From Sphaerisporangium rhizosphaerae (GTDB lineage: Bacteria > Actinomycetota > Actinomycetes > Streptosporangiales > Streptosporangiaceae), in the NCBI RefSeq assembly GCF_042665155.1, contig NZ_JBHTCG010000009.1:124001-188000 (forward strand): a stretch of 64,000 bases of DNA, written 5' to 3'. Positions 53,568 to 62,555 of the stretch are shown one piece after another. Within the stretch, counting starts at the first letter, position 1. Every line of letters starts with the position of its first letter. Both the position numbers and the translations under genes were made by a program. Below the pieces are notes generated by a model. That model was given only the letters and a program-made list of their open reading frames with translations. It did not search any database and was not told the DNA's origin.

Positions 53568-54695
53568 TCAGGTGGACGTCCGCTCGGGGGCGGGCGCGTC
53601 GGTTTCCGGGAGGTCGGTCTCCGGGTTCTGGGGCGGGTCGGTGAGCTGTTCGCGGAGGTAGTTCCACACCACGGCGATCAGGGCGGCGACCGGTACGGCG
53701 AGCAGGCTGCCCACGATGCCCGCCAGGCTGCCGCCCAGCGTCACCGCCAGCAGGACCACCGCCGCGTGCAGGCCGAGACCACGGCTCTGCACCATCGGCT
53801 GGAACACGTTCCCCTCGAGCTGCTGCACGACGACGATGATGGCGAGCACGATCAGCGCGTCCGTCCAGCCGTTGGACACCAGCGCGATGAGGACCGCCAC
53901 GAAACCGGCGAACAGGGCGCCGACGATGGGGATGAACGCCGAGACGAAGGTCAGGACGGCCAGGGGAAGAACCAGCGGCACGCCCACGATCCACAGGCCG
54001 AGACCGATGAAGACGGCGTCGAGCAGGCCCACGAAGGCCTGGGAGCGTACGAACGAGCCGAGGGTGTCCCAACTGCGGGCGGCCACGATCGGCACGTCCG
54101 TGGCGAGGCGGCCGGGTAGCTGGCGGGCCAGCCAGGGCAGGAACCGCGGGCCGTCCTTGAGGAAGAAGAACATGAGGAAGAGCGCCAGGACCGTGGTCAC
54201 CAGGCCGTTGACCACGGTGCCCACGCCGGTGAGGGTGGCGGTGACGATGCTGCCGACGCTGGACTGGACGCGCTTGACCGCGCTGTCGAACGCGGTGCTG
54301 ACCTGGTCCGCGCCGATGTTCAGCGGCGGCCCGGCGGCCCAGTCGCGCAGCTTCTGGATGCCGTCGCCCACGCCGGTGGCCAGCTCGCCGGACTGGGATG
54401 CCACCGGGACGGCGATCAGCACCACGGTCCCGGCGGCGACCAGGAGGAACAGCACGGTCACGGCCGACGCGGCCAAGGCGGGTGGCCAGCCGTGCCGGCG
54501 CAGGAAACGGGTCAGGGGCCAGGTCAGCGTGGTGAGCAGCAGGGCGATCACGAGCGGCCATAGGACAGACCACATCCGGCCGAGAATCCACAGAGCCACC
54601 GCCGTCATCAGCACGACGAGCAGCATCTCCAGGGAGATGCGCGCCGAAGTGCGCAGCGCGGTGCGCGTCTTGGTGGCATTGAGCGTGGCAGGCAC
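53568..54695 (-). CDS. AI-2E-family (TqsA/YdiK-like) permease
   Basis: 375 aa. Eight predicted transmembrane helices, with the family features PLVIALLLTTLTWPLTRFL near the N-terminus, FFFLKDGPRFLPWL in the middle and VFQPMVQSRGLGLHAAVVLLAV toward the C-terminus. Despite the name, substrates are mostly unknown; some members export small molecules or act as Na+/H+ antiporters. The C-terminal tail (TDPPQNPETDLPETDAPAPE) is acidic and cytoplasmic. The upstream gap to the esterase (54696-55057) is promoter sequence without a gene. Confidence 0.9.
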   Translation of the reverse strand: MPATLNATKTRTALRTSARISLEMLLVVLMTAVALWILGRMWSVLWPLVIALLLTTLTWPLTRFLRRHGWPPALAASAVTVLFLLVAAGTVVLIAVPVASQSGELATGVGDGIQKLRDWAAGPPLNIGADQVSTAFDSAVKRVQSSVGSIVTATLTGVGTVVNGLVTTVLALFLMFFFLKDGPRFLPWLARQLPGRLATDVPIVAARSWDTLGSFVRSQAFVGLLDAVFIGLGLWIVGVPLVLPLAVLTFVSAFIPIVGALFAGFVAVLIALVSNGWTDALIVLAIIVVVQQLEGNVFQPMVQSRGLGLHAAVVLLAVTLGGSLAGIVGSLLAVPVAALIAVVWNYLREQLTDPPQNPETDLPETDAPAPERTST

Positions 54696-54966
54696 AAGGA
54701 CACCCTAGACATTGCCCATGCCTTACGCGGACAGGGCGACCCTCGAGCGGACGGTCTTGACCGTTGGGGTGGGGGGACGGACACTCTGGCCGGCGCGGGA
54801 CCGGAGTGTTCTCCGGGGTCGCCGCCGGCCTGTCTCCGATCCAAGGCGAAGGGTGGGCGTTGAGCCCCACGTCATCCGTGCCCCCACCGGATGTTCGCGC
54901 CGCCGTGATCCGTCATGCCGCCGGGCCGCGGTCTCCGCCGGCGGCCGTCGCCGAACCCACCCCCAT

Positions 54967-54987
54967 GAAGCTTTCAACGCGAGCTTC
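54967..54987. promoter_or_regulatory. Inverted repeat upstream of the CE2 esterase
   Basis: GAAGCT-N9-AGCTTC about 70 bp upstream of the esterase start. Shares an AAGCTTTC core with the xylanase-upstream palindrome at 36735. Weak evidence. Confidence 0.3.
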
Positions 54988-55057
54988 GAACGCTGGCCCC
55001 TCATCGCCCGGCGGAGCGTGTCCCACGGCGCTCTCGCCGGCAGGAGTAGGAGAGACC

Positions 55058-56251
55058 GTGCGACACACACAGGTGAAGGCGGCGCTGGCCGCGCTGGCGG
55101 TGGCGGCCACGCTGCTGCCGACGGCCGCCAACGCGGCGAGCCCTTCCGAGACGACGTCCGCAGACAGTCCGGCGACGGCCGCGGGCAGTCCGGCGGCGGC
55201 CGTGCTGGCGACATCCGCGGGCAGGCACGCGGCGGCCGTGCTGGCCAGGGCGCACACCGCCGGCCGGGTACAGGTCGCCGGCGACGCCGTGCGGTACAGC
55301 TGGCCGGGCGTCTACTTCGAGGGCCGCTTCGTCGGCACCGGAGTAGGGATCGCCCTGAACGACACCGTGAACGACTACGACGTCCAGATCGACGGCGCCA
55401 CCGTCGCCACGCTGGTGACCCCCGGCCGCACCACGTACTGGGTGAAGAATCTGCGCTACGGCGTGCATGACGTGCGGCTCGTCAAGCGGACCGAGAGCCA
55501 GTCGGGCATCGGCGAGTTCGGCGGTTTCGTCGCCGCCCCCGGCGGCGTCGTCCTGCCCAGGCCCCCGGATCGCCGACGGCAGATCGAGTTCATCGGCGAC
55601 TCCTACACCGCCGGCTACGGCAACCTCTCCCCCACCCGCGAATGCCCCGCTCCTGGGCAGCTCGACAGGAACACCAACGCCGACCTGAGCTTCGGCGCCC
55701 TCACCGCGCGCGGTCTCGGCGCCGACTACCAGCTCAACGCCTTCTCCGGGCGCGGGATGGTGCGCAACTACAACGGCATCGAGCCGGGCACCGACTACCG
55801 CACCTACTACGACCGTGCCTTGATCAGCGTGCCCGGCGACGTCTGGAGGAATCCGGGCACCTGGCACCCGCAGCTCATCGTGGTCGGGCTCGGCATCAAC
55901 GACTTCTCCACCGCCATCAACCCCGGTGAGCCGTGGACGCCGGAATCCCTGGTCGCCGCCTACAAGACCGCCTACCAGGGCTTCATCGACAAGCTGCGCG
56001 CCCGCTACGGCAAGCGCGCGGTCATCGTGGTCAGCGCCACCTACGTGTACAACACGACGGCGCTCGCCGACGCGGCGCGACAGGTCGTGCAGGACCGCAA
56101 CGGGCAGGGCGACGACCGGGTCGTCTACTGGTACTACGACAACGCGGACCTGGACTACGGCGGCTGCGACTGGCACCCGTCGGCCCACGACCATCAGATC
56201 ATCTCGCAGCGGCTGAACGACTTCATCGCCGCCCTTCACCTGCGCTGGTAG
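55058..56251 (+). CDS. Secreted CE2-type SGNH carbohydrate esterase
   Basis: 397 aa. Signal peptide (about 1-27, ending ANA) and an Ala-rich linker. An N-terminal jelly-roll domain (about 70-165, YSWPGVYFEGRFVGTGVGIALND ... YWVKNLRYGVHDVRLVKR) and a C-terminal SGNH hydrolase domain follow. The latter has GDSYTAGYG (nucleophile Ser), GLGINDFST and DWHPSAHDH (Asp/His). This architecture is that of CE2 acetyl-xylan/cellulase-associated esterases, so it probably deacetylates hemicellulose and complements the xylanase at 37 kb. GTG 55058 follows AGGAGTAGGAGAG. Confidence 0.9.
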   Translation: MRHTQVKAALAALAVAATLLPTAANAASPSETTSADSPATAAGSPAAAVLATSAGRHAAAVLARAHTAGRVQVAGDAVRYSWPGVYFEGRFVGTGVGIALNDTVNDYDVQIDGATVATLVTPGRTTYWVKNLRYGVHDVRLVKRTESQSGIGEFGGFVAAPGGVVLPRPPDRRRQIEFIGDSYTAGYGNLSPTRECPAPGQLDRNTNADLSFGALTARGLGADYQLNAFSGRGMVRNYNGIEPGTDYRTYYDRALISVPGDVWRNPGTWHPQLIVVGLGINDFSTAINPGEPWTPESLVAAYKTAYQGFIDKLRARYGKRAVIVVSATYVYNTTALADAARQVVQDRNGQGDDRVVYWYYDNADLDYGGCDWHPSAHDHQIISQRLNDFIAALHLRW

Positions 56252-56274
56252 GGGGCGCGGGGCGCAGAGCACGA

Positions 56275-56307
56275 CACGCGCCGGGCGGCCGGGCCGTCCG
56301 GCGCGTG
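56275..56307. terminator. Esterase gene terminator hairpin
   Basis: Stem of about 14 bp (CACGCGCCGGGCGGC / paired CCGTCCGGCGCGTG, one G-U pair), 23 bp after the stop. Confidence 0.65.
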
Positions 56308-56475
56308 CCCGTGCGCCGCGTCTTGTCGCGTCGTCAGGACGAGACCTCACGGACGGAACGAACCGAGCAGGAGGCGAGAACGGGGTGATCTCCGGGCGAG
56401 AATGGGCCTGTGGTGTCCCCCGCGCCGTCGCCCGTTCGTCGTGCAAGGGGAGAGCCCCTGACTTCGGAGGTCGCG

Positions 56476-56814
56476 ATGCGGTACGCGCTGATGATCTACA
56501 CCCCGCCCGGCTACGTGGAGTCGCTGTCGGAGGCGGAGATGGACGCGGTGTACGCGGACTACTTGGCGCTGGCCGATGACGACCGGTGCATCGAGCACGC
56601 GCAGTTGCAACCGGCCGAGACGGCGACCAGTGTGCGGGTGGCCGACGGCCGGACGCTGATGACCGACGGCCCGTTCGCCGACACCAAGGAGGTGCTCGGC
56701 GGCTTCTGCCTGGTCGAGGCGGCCGATCTGGACGAGGTGCTGGAGATGGCGGCCCGCGTCCCGGCCGCCCGGATGGGCGGCGCGGTGGAGATCAGGCCGG
56801 TGGTGCGGCGCTGA
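56476..56814 (+). CDS. YCII/DGPF-domain protein
   Basis: 112 aa, single YCII-related ferredoxin-like domain: MRYALMIYTPP at the start, LMTDGPFADTKEVLGGFCLVEA with the DGPF signature and MGGAVEIRPV at the end. DGPF proteins are the standard genomic partners of ECF42-type sigma factors, as here. GGAGG precedes the ATG. The sigma factor gene begins 2 bp after its stop, so the pair is one operon. Confidence 0.92.
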   Translation: MRYALMIYTPPGYVESLSEAEMDAVYADYLALADDDRCIEHAQLQPAETATSVRVADGRTLMTDGPFADTKEVLGGFCLVEAADLDEVLEMAARVPAARMGGAVEIRPVVRR

Positions 56815-56816
56815 CC

Positions 56817-57977
56817 GTGCTGGAGCAGGTCTTCCGGGACGAGTGGGGGCGGGTGCTGGCCTCGCTGGTCGGGTTCCTGCGCGACTTCGACAGGGCCGAG
56901 GAGGCCGCGCAGGAGGCGTTCGCGATCGCGGCGGAGCGCTGGCCCGCGTCCGGCGTACCGGACAACCCGGGCGCGTGGCTGACGACGACGGCCCGCAACC
57001 GGGCGATCGACCGGATCCGCCGGGAGCACACCCTGGCCGAGAAGATCCACCTGCTGCCGGCGGCCGAGGCCGTCATGATGGACGAGGTCGACGACACCGT
57101 GATCAAGGACGAGCGACTGGAGCTGATCTTCACCTGCTGTCACCCGGCGCTGCCGCTGGAGGGGCAGGTGGCGCTCACGCTGCGGGCCCTGGGCGGCCTT
57201 TCGACCGCCGAGATCGCCCGCGCGTTCCTGGTCTCCGAAGAGACCATGAAGCGGCGCCTGTCGCGCGCCAAGACCAAGATCAAGGCAACCGGGATCCCGT
57301 TCGCCGTTCCAGGCGCGCATCTGCTGCCCGACCGCCTCGACGCGGTGCTGGCCGTGGTCTACCTGATCTACAACGAGGGCTACAGCGGCCGGGTCGACCT
57401 CGGCGGCGAGGCCATCCGCCTCGGACGCGTGCTCACCGCGCTCATGCCGGACGAGCCGGAGGCGCACGGGCTGCTCGCGCTGATGCTGATCCACCATGCC
57501 CGGCGACGGGCCCGGTTCTCCGGCGAGGACCTCGTGCTGCTCGACGATCAGGACCGGTCGCTGTGGGACGCGCGCCAGATCGCGACGGGACGGGTGGTGC
57601 TCGACCGCGCGCTCGCGCTGGGCGGGAGCGGCGCCTACGTCGTGCAGGCCGTGATCGCCTCGCTGCAGGCGCGGGAGCGCATCGACTGGCGGCGGGTCGC
57701 CCGGATGTACCGGCGGCTGGCCGACCTCACCGGTTCCCCGGTGGTCGAGCTCAACGGCGCCGCGGCGCTCGCCCAGGCCGGCGACCCCGCTGCGGCGCTG
57801 GCCGCCGTCGACCGCCTGGACCTGGACGGTTACCTCTACTTCCACTCGACCCGCGGCGAGCTGCTGCGGCGTCTCGGCCGCGCGGACGAGGCCCGGGCGG
57901 CGTACCGCCGGGCGCTCGACCTGGCCACCTCGACCCCCGAGCGGCGGTTCCTCACCGGGCGGCTCGAACAACTCTGA
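56817..57977 (+). CDS. ECF42-type RNA polymerase sigma factor
   Basis: 386 aa. Sigma region 2 (about 1-70: VFRDEWGRVLASLVGFLRDFDRAEEAAQEAFAIA ... NPGAWLTTTARNRAIDRIRRE) and region 4 (about 105-160: LTLRALGGLSTAEIARAFLVSEETMKRRLSRAKTKI) are followed by a long C-terminal extension of TPR-like helices (about 170-386), the hallmark of ECF42. No anti-sigma factor is adjacent; the extension is thought to control activity. The GTG start sits 2 bp after the DGPF stop and probably relies on translational coupling, as no good ribosome-binding site is seen. Confidence 0.93.
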   Translation: MLEQVFRDEWGRVLASLVGFLRDFDRAEEAAQEAFAIAAERWPASGVPDNPGAWLTTTARNRAIDRIRREHTLAEKIHLLPAAEAVMMDEVDDTVIKDERLELIFTCCHPALPLEGQVALTLRALGGLSTAEIARAFLVSEETMKRRLSRAKTKIKATGIPFAVPGAHLLPDRLDAVLAVVYLIYNEGYSGRVDLGGEAIRLGRVLTALMPDEPEAHGLLALMLIHHARRRARFSGEDLVLLDDQDRSLWDARQIATGRVVLDRALALGGSGAYVVQAVIASLQARERIDWRRVARMYRRLADLTGSPVVELNGAAALAQAGDPAAALAAVDRLDLDGYLYFHSTRGELLRRLGRADEARAAYRRALDLATSTPERRFLTGRLEQL

Positions 57978-58055
57978 CCCGGCCTGTCCCCCGGGTGGGT
58001 GGTCGTTCGTCGCCCGAGTATGAGCGACGTTCGTCCGGACCAGAGGAGAAACGAC

Positions 58056-58499
58056 ATGTCAGCGACCCGGCCGACCCATGACCTGGGGGTCTTCGCCCGC
58101 CTTCATGAGGCCGTCAACAGCGGCGACGCGGAACTCGTCTTCAAGGCGATCGACGAGGTCGTCGACCCCGATGTGGTGGTCCGCACCCCGCTGCCGATCG
58201 ACGCGACGGGGGCGCAGGCACTGAAGGAGGTGTTCGGCAGGCTCCTGCGGGCCTTTCCCGACCTGCACATCGCGGTCGAGGACGTGATCGCCGAAGGAGA
58301 CAAGATCGTCTACCGGAACACCGTCACCGGCACCCACCAGGGCGAGTACATGGGCCTGGCTCCCACCGGCCGGTCCATCTCCTACAACGAGATCTTCATC
58401 TTCCGCTTCGCGGACGGCCGCATCACCGAGACCTGGGGCGTCGTCGACGTCCTGTCCCAGATGCGGCAACTCGGGATCATCTCCGGCGCCTTCTCGTAA
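58056..58499 (+). CDS. SnoaL-like ester-cyclase-family protein
   Basis: 147 aa, NTF2-like fold: LHEAVNSGDAELVFKAIDEVVDPDVVVRTP, RAFPDLHIAVEDVIAEGDKIVYRNTVTGTHQGEYMGLAPTGRSI and FRFADGRITETWGVVD. Family members include polyketide cyclases and many uncharacterised stress proteins. AGGAGAAACGAC precedes the ATG. It lies 78 bp after the ECF42 gene on the same strand and could be a target of, or cotranscribed with, it. Confidence 0.85.
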   Translation: MSATRPTHDLGVFARLHEAVNSGDAELVFKAIDEVVDPDVVVRTPLPIDATGAQALKEVFGRLLRAFPDLHIAVEDVIAEGDKIVYRNTVTGTHQGEYMGLAPTGRSISYNEIFIFRFADGRITETWGVVDVLSQMRQLGIISGAFS

Positions 58500-58680
58500 C
58501 CGGGACTCACGCCCGCGCGGCGAAGGACGCGGGTGCACCGCCGTACCCGGGCGCCGGCGCACCGCACCACGTCCCACCCACCGCCACGGCGCCCCGGGCG
58601 CGACCACGCATAGAGCGGAGGCGAAGGAACCCGGGCGGCGAGCGGGGGCGGCCGCCCGGCGCCCGGCAGATCCGGCAGGC

Positions 58681-59109
58681 TCAGCCGTGGAGGTAGTCGA
58701 CCAGGTGGGCCTTTTCGGTCTCCAGCTCCTCGATGGCGCTCTTGACGACGTCGCCGATGCTCACGATGCCGGCCAGGCGGCCCTGGCTGACCACGGGGAG
58801 GTGGCGGATGCGGTGGTCGGTCATGGTCTTGCGCAGGTCTTCGACGTCGGCGTCCGGCTCACAGGTGCGCACGGGAGTCGTCATGATCGACGACACCGGC
58901 TCCTCCAGCACGCCGGGGCCGCGCTGGTGGAGCCCGCGCACCACGTCGCGCTCGGAGACGATGCCGACGATCGTCTCGCCGTCCTCCGACACCACGACGG
59001 CGCCGATGTTGTGGCTGGACAGGGCTGCGAGCAGCTGGGTGACCGTCGCCTGCGGCCGCACGGTCGCCACCGTGCTTCCTTTGCTTCGCAGGATCGCGCT
59101 GATGAGCAT
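58681..59109 (-). CDS. Tandem CBS-domain protein
   Basis: 142 aa. Two CBS motifs: TVRPQATVTQLLAALSSHNIGAVVVSEDGETIVGIVSERDVVR (about 12-55) and TCEPDADVEDLRKTMTDHRIRHLPVVSQGRLAGIVSIGDVV (about 82-122), forming one Bateman module that binds adenine nucleotides. No enzyme domain is attached, so it is a stand-alone sensor. ATG 59109 (MLISAILRSKG) fits the family start. It is convergent with the SnoaL-like gene and divergent from the aminopeptidase. Confidence 0.92.
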   Translation of the reverse strand: MLISAILRSKGSTVATVRPQATVTQLLAALSSHNIGAVVVSEDGETIVGIVSERDVVRGLHQRGPGVLEEPVSSIMTTPVRTCEPDADVEDLRKTMTDHRIRHLPVVSQGRLAGIVSIGDVVKSAIEELETEKAHLVDYLHG

Positions 59110-59268
59110 CGACACCACCTCGTCACGGTAAGGAGAGGCCAGGGAGAGTATCAGTGACTTCCCCACCTCGTGCCAACGTTAAGCGTGAGGACGGGCAAAG
59201 CCGATCCGGCGTCCCGGGGGCGGCATGAGTACCATGCCACGCACCACTTCTCTCCAGGGGACCGCGAG

Positions 59269-60666
59269 ATGAGCGATCGACTGAACACCGGCAGCCACGA
59301 CCTGCCCATATCCGATGCGCTGGCCGCCTTCATGACCGGCGGCTGGGCCGACACGACCCGCCCGGACCTGGCGGCGCTGCCGCTGGCCTCCTACACCGCC
59401 AAGCGCCGGGCCGCCCTGGTCCAGCGGTTCCCCGGCGAGCGGCTGGTCATCCCGTCCGGGACGCTGAAGGTCCGCAGCAACGATTCCGACCACCGCTTCC
59501 GCCCCCACAGCGCCTTCGCGTACCTGACCGGCGGGCAGGAGCCCGACGATGTGCTGGTCATCGCGCCCTCGGGGGCGGCGACGCTGTTCACCCGCCCCCG
59601 GTCGCCCCGCTCGGCGGAGGGCGCGGCGGGGCAGGAGTTCTACCGCGACCGCAAGTACGGCGAGTTCTGGGTGGGCGCCCGGCCCACCCTGGCCGAGGCC
59701 GAGGCGCTGTACCAGATCGAGTGCGCGCCGATCGACCGCCTGCCCGAGGCCCTCACCGGCACGGCCCGGGTGCTGCGCGAGGTGGACGCCTCCGTCGACG
59801 CGCGGGTGGCGCCACACGAGGGGGACGAGGAGCTGACCGCGTTCCTGTCGGAGATGCGGCTGATCAAGGACGACTGGGAGGTCGCCCAGCTGCAGCACGC
59901 CGTCGACGCCACGGGCCGTGGTTTCCAGGACGTGGTGCGCGCGCTGCCGCAGGCCCTCGCCCACCCGCGCGGCGAACGGTACGTCGAAGGCGTCTTCGGG
60001 CTGCGGGCCCGGCTGGAGGGCAACGCGACCGGGTACGACAGCATCGTCGCCTCCGGCGCGCACGCCTGCGTCCTGCACTGGATCCGCAACGACGGCGCCC
60101 TGAACCGCGACGAGCTGCTGCTGCTCGACGCCGGCGTCGAGTCCGACGACCTCTACACCGCCGACGTCACCCGCACCCTGCCGCTGTCGGGCCGGTTCAG
60201 CCCCGTCCAGCGGCAGGTCTACGAGCTGGTGTACGAGGCCCAGAGCGCGGCCATCGCCGTCCTGCGGCCGGGAGCCCGCTTCCGTGACTTCCACGCCGCC
60301 GCGATGCGCGTCATCGCCGAAGGGCTGCGTGAGTGGGGCGTGCTGGACTCGGCCGACGGAGACCTGCACCGCCGCTACACGCTGTGCAGCAGCGGGCACA
60401 TGCTCGGCCTGGACGTCCACGACTGCGCCAGGGCCCGCGCGTCGGTCTACCTGGACGGCGTGCTGGAGGCCGGTCAGGTGCTCACCGTCGAACCCGGCCT
60501 CTACCTGCAGCCGGACGACCTCACCCTGCCGCCGGAGCTGCGCGGCATCGGCGTGCGCATCGAGGACGACCTGCTGATCACCGAGGACGGCGCCCGGCTG
60601 ATGTCCTCGGCCCTCCCCCGCCACCCCGACGAGGTCGAATCCTGGATGGGAGCCCTGCTCGGCTGA
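59269..60666 (+). CDS. Xaa-Pro aminopeptidase (M24B), AMP_N domain
   Basis: 465 aa. AMP_N domain (about 40-165: YTAKRRAALVQRFPGERLVIPSG ... FAYLTGGQEPDD) followed by the pita-bread M24 domain. Metal ligands are seen in LLLDAGVESDDLYTADVTRT (two Asp), SSGHMLGLDVHD (His), LTVEPGLYL (Glu) and GVRIEDDLLI (Glu). It removes an N-terminal residue preceding proline and is probably cytoplasmic (no signal peptide). ATG 59269 follows CCAGGGGACC. A hairpin lies downstream. Confidence 0.93.
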   Translation: MSDRLNTGSHDLPISDALAAFMTGGWADTTRPDLAALPLASYTAKRRAALVQRFPGERLVIPSGTLKVRSNDSDHRFRPHSAFAYLTGGQEPDDVLVIAPSGAATLFTRPRSPRSAEGAAGQEFYRDRKYGEFWVGARPTLAEAEALYQIECAPIDRLPEALTGTARVLREVDASVDARVAPHEGDEELTAFLSEMRLIKDDWEVAQLQHAVDATGRGFQDVVRALPQALAHPRGERYVEGVFGLRARLEGNATGYDSIVASGAHACVLHWIRNDGALNRDELLLLDAGVESDDLYTADVTRTLPLSGRFSPVQRQVYELVYEAQSAAIAVLRPGARFRDFHAAAMRVIAEGLREWGVLDSADGDLHRRYTLCSSGHMLGLDVHDCARARASVYLDGVLEAGQVLTVEPGLYLQPDDLTLPPELRGIGVRIEDDLLITEDGARLMSSALPRHPDEVESWMGALLG

Positions 60667-60713
60667 CCCGGACGCTCGACAGGTCCGTTCGGCGTCGTCA
60701 ACGACGGCCGGCA

Positions 60714-60750
60714 GGCCCGCTCGGCGTCATCCCTGACGGCCGAGCGGGCC
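60714..60750. terminator. Aminopeptidase gene terminator hairpin
   Basis: Stem GGCCCGCTCGGC-GTCA / TGAC-GGCCGAGCGGGCC with one bulged G and loop TCCC, 48 bp after the stop. Confidence 0.65.
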
Positions 60751-60801
60751 GGGTTGGGTCCGCGCCCCCCGGCGTGATCGGCGGGCCGTTAGGGTGGGCG
60801 G

Positions 60802-61449
60802 GTGCGCGATTCGATCGTGATGGCCGGGCGTGCCGACGCCGTGCTGGCCGCTGTGGGCGGCACGCTGACCGACACCGAGCGCGAGCGGGCGTCCCGCTTC
60901 GTCCGCGAACGTGACCGGGACGACTTCGTGGCCGCCCACCTGCTGGTCAGGCAGTGCGCCGCCGCCCTCCTCGGACGGCCCGCCGAGGAGCTGACCCTGA
61001 TCCAGTACTGCGACAAGCACGGCCCCGGCCACGGCCGCCCGTCCATCGCCGAGGTGCCCGAGCTGGGCGTCAGCCTGTCGCACACGGCCGGGTACGTGTG
61101 CGCGGTCGCGGGGCCGGGCCGGGTCGGCGTGGACGCCGAGCACGTGCCGCGGGGCGACGTGGACCGCGGCCTGGTCGAGTTCACCCTGTCCCCGGCCGAG
61201 TTCGCCCTGATCGGTCACGACAAGCGGCGGGTGATCCGCCAGTGGGTGCGCAAGGAAGCCCTGGTCAAGCGAGGCGAGCTGACGATCGACGACTTTCCGC
61301 TGACCGACCTTTCCGACATGGACGGCGAGGTGGATCCGTCGGGCTCGTCCGGCTGGCGCGGGCGCCGGCTACTGGAGTGGACGGCCGGCGCCGTCATCGG
61401 CTGCGCCGTCACCGACCACCCGGCCGAGCTGCGCCGGATCGACGGCTGA
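60802..61449 (+). CDS. Sfp-type 4'-phosphopantetheinyl transferase
   Basis: 215 aa. Transfers phosphopantetheine from CoA to acyl- or peptidyl-carrier proteins. Sfp-type motifs: VSLSHTAGYVCAV, GVDAEHVPRGD (the GVDxE Mg/CoA site) and QWVRKEALVK (WxxKEA). It is shorter than Sfp but within the actinomycete range. No carrier-protein gene lies in this window except the decayed ketosynthase fragment, which has no ACP; its targets must be elsewhere. Its last 81 bp overlap the convergent CDF transporter gene. Confidence 0.92.
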   Translation: MRDSIVMAGRADAVLAAVGGTLTDTERERASRFVRERDRDDFVAAHLLVRQCAAALLGRPAEELTLIQYCDKHGPGHGRPSIAEVPELGVSLSHTAGYVCAVAGPGRVGVDAEHVPRGDVDRGLVEFTLSPAEFALIGHDKRRVIRQWVRKEALVKRGELTIDDFPLTDLSDMDGEVDPSGSSGWRGRRLLEWTAGAVIGCAVTDHPAELRRIDG

Positions 61450-62421
61450 GGGCACCGGCGGCCGCGCCGCGCGGCGCGGGACGTCGGGCCCCGGCGTGGG
61501 GTCGAGGAAGACGTGCGTGACACCCCGGAAACGATCCCTCAGCCGGTGCTCGATGTCGTCGGAGACCTGCTCCAGCCGGTCGCCGGAGCACTCGTCCACG
61601 AAATCGATCTTCGCGGCGACCAGCACGTCGTCCGGGCCGAGCATCATGGTCAGCAGTTCGACGACCTCGTTGACCTCGGCCCGTCCGGTGATCTCCTCGA
61701 GGATCGCGCGCTGGACGCGCGGCGGGGCCGCCTGGCCGATCAGCAGCGAGGCGTTCGCCTTGATCAGGTACAGCGCGACGCCGAGCAGCAGCAGGCCGAT
61801 CACGATCGAGGCCAGGCCGTCCCACACCGCCGACCCGGTGAGCTGGAAGCCCAGCAGGCCGAGGGCGGCCACGCCGATGCCGACCAGCGCCGCGGAGTCC
61901 TCGAACACGACCGCCTTGACCGCCGTGTCGGTGGTGTGCACCACGTACCGCTGCGGGCTCACGTTCAGCCGGTCGGCCTCCCTCCGCACCTGGTGGACGG
62001 CACGGAAGAACGAGACGCCCTCCAGCACGAAGGCGATCACCAGCACGATGTAGGACACCTTGAGGTCGCCCAGGTCCTCGCCGTCCCTGATCGTCTGCAC
62101 GCCGTGGGTGATCGAGAACCCGGCGCCGATCAGCAGCGTCGCGCCAGCCGCCATCAACGCCCAGAAGAACCCGGCCTTGCCGTGCCCGAAGGGATGCCGG
62201 GAGTCGGCCGGGTGCCCGCTGCGCCGGACCGCGACCAGCAGCAGCACCTCGGTCACCGTGTCGGCGGCCGAGTGCGCGGCCTCCGACAGCATGGCCGACG
62301 AGCCGCTGATCAGGCCGGCCACCATCTTGGCCACCGCGATCGCGAGGTTGATGCCCGCGGCCACCGCGACCGTGAGGAAACTCTCCTGGCCGGAATCCGG
62401 CTCCGTCGCCTTCTCGCTCAT
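61369..62421 (-). CDS. Cation diffusion facilitator transporter
   Basis: 350 aa. Six transmembrane helices (about 18-215), with metal-site helices AMLSEAAHSAADTVTE (HxxxD) and VFEDSAALVGIGVAALG (ExxxD-like), and HPFGHGKAGFFWALM. A cytoplasmic domain (about 225-310) includes VAAKIDFVDE. It exports divalent metal, probably Zn or a related ion. AAGGAGCGGCGAG precedes the ATG. The C-terminal 30 residues (RAARPPVPSAVDPAQLG...) are unconserved and overlap the phosphopantetheinyl transferase gene antisense. Confidence 0.92.
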   Translation of the reverse strand: MSEKATEPDSGQESFLTVAVAAGINLAIAVAKMVAGLISGSSAMLSEAAHSAADTVTEVLLLVAVRRSGHPADSRHPFGHGKAGFFWALMAAGATLLIGAGFSITHGVQTIRDGEDLGDLKVSYIVLVIAFVLEGVSFFRAVHQVRREADRLNVSPQRYVVHTTDTAVKAVVFEDSAALVGIGVAALGLLGFQLTGSAVWDGLASIVIGLLLLGVALYLIKANASLLIGQAAPPRVQRAILEEITGRAEVNEVVELLTMMLGPDDVLVAAKIDFVDECSGDRLEQVSDDIEHRLRDRFRGVTHVFLDPTPGPDVPRRAARPPVPSAVDPAQLGRVVGDGAADDGAGRPLQ

Positions 62422-62555
62422 CTCGCCGCTCCTTCCCCCTGTCTGGGCCGGGATACATCGTTCCAGCCGGAAAATTTCCTAAATAAGGGACGATCCGGGG
62501 ATCCGACCGAGGTCAACCGCCTCATGAACGCTCCCGGAGAGATAGATTCACAACC

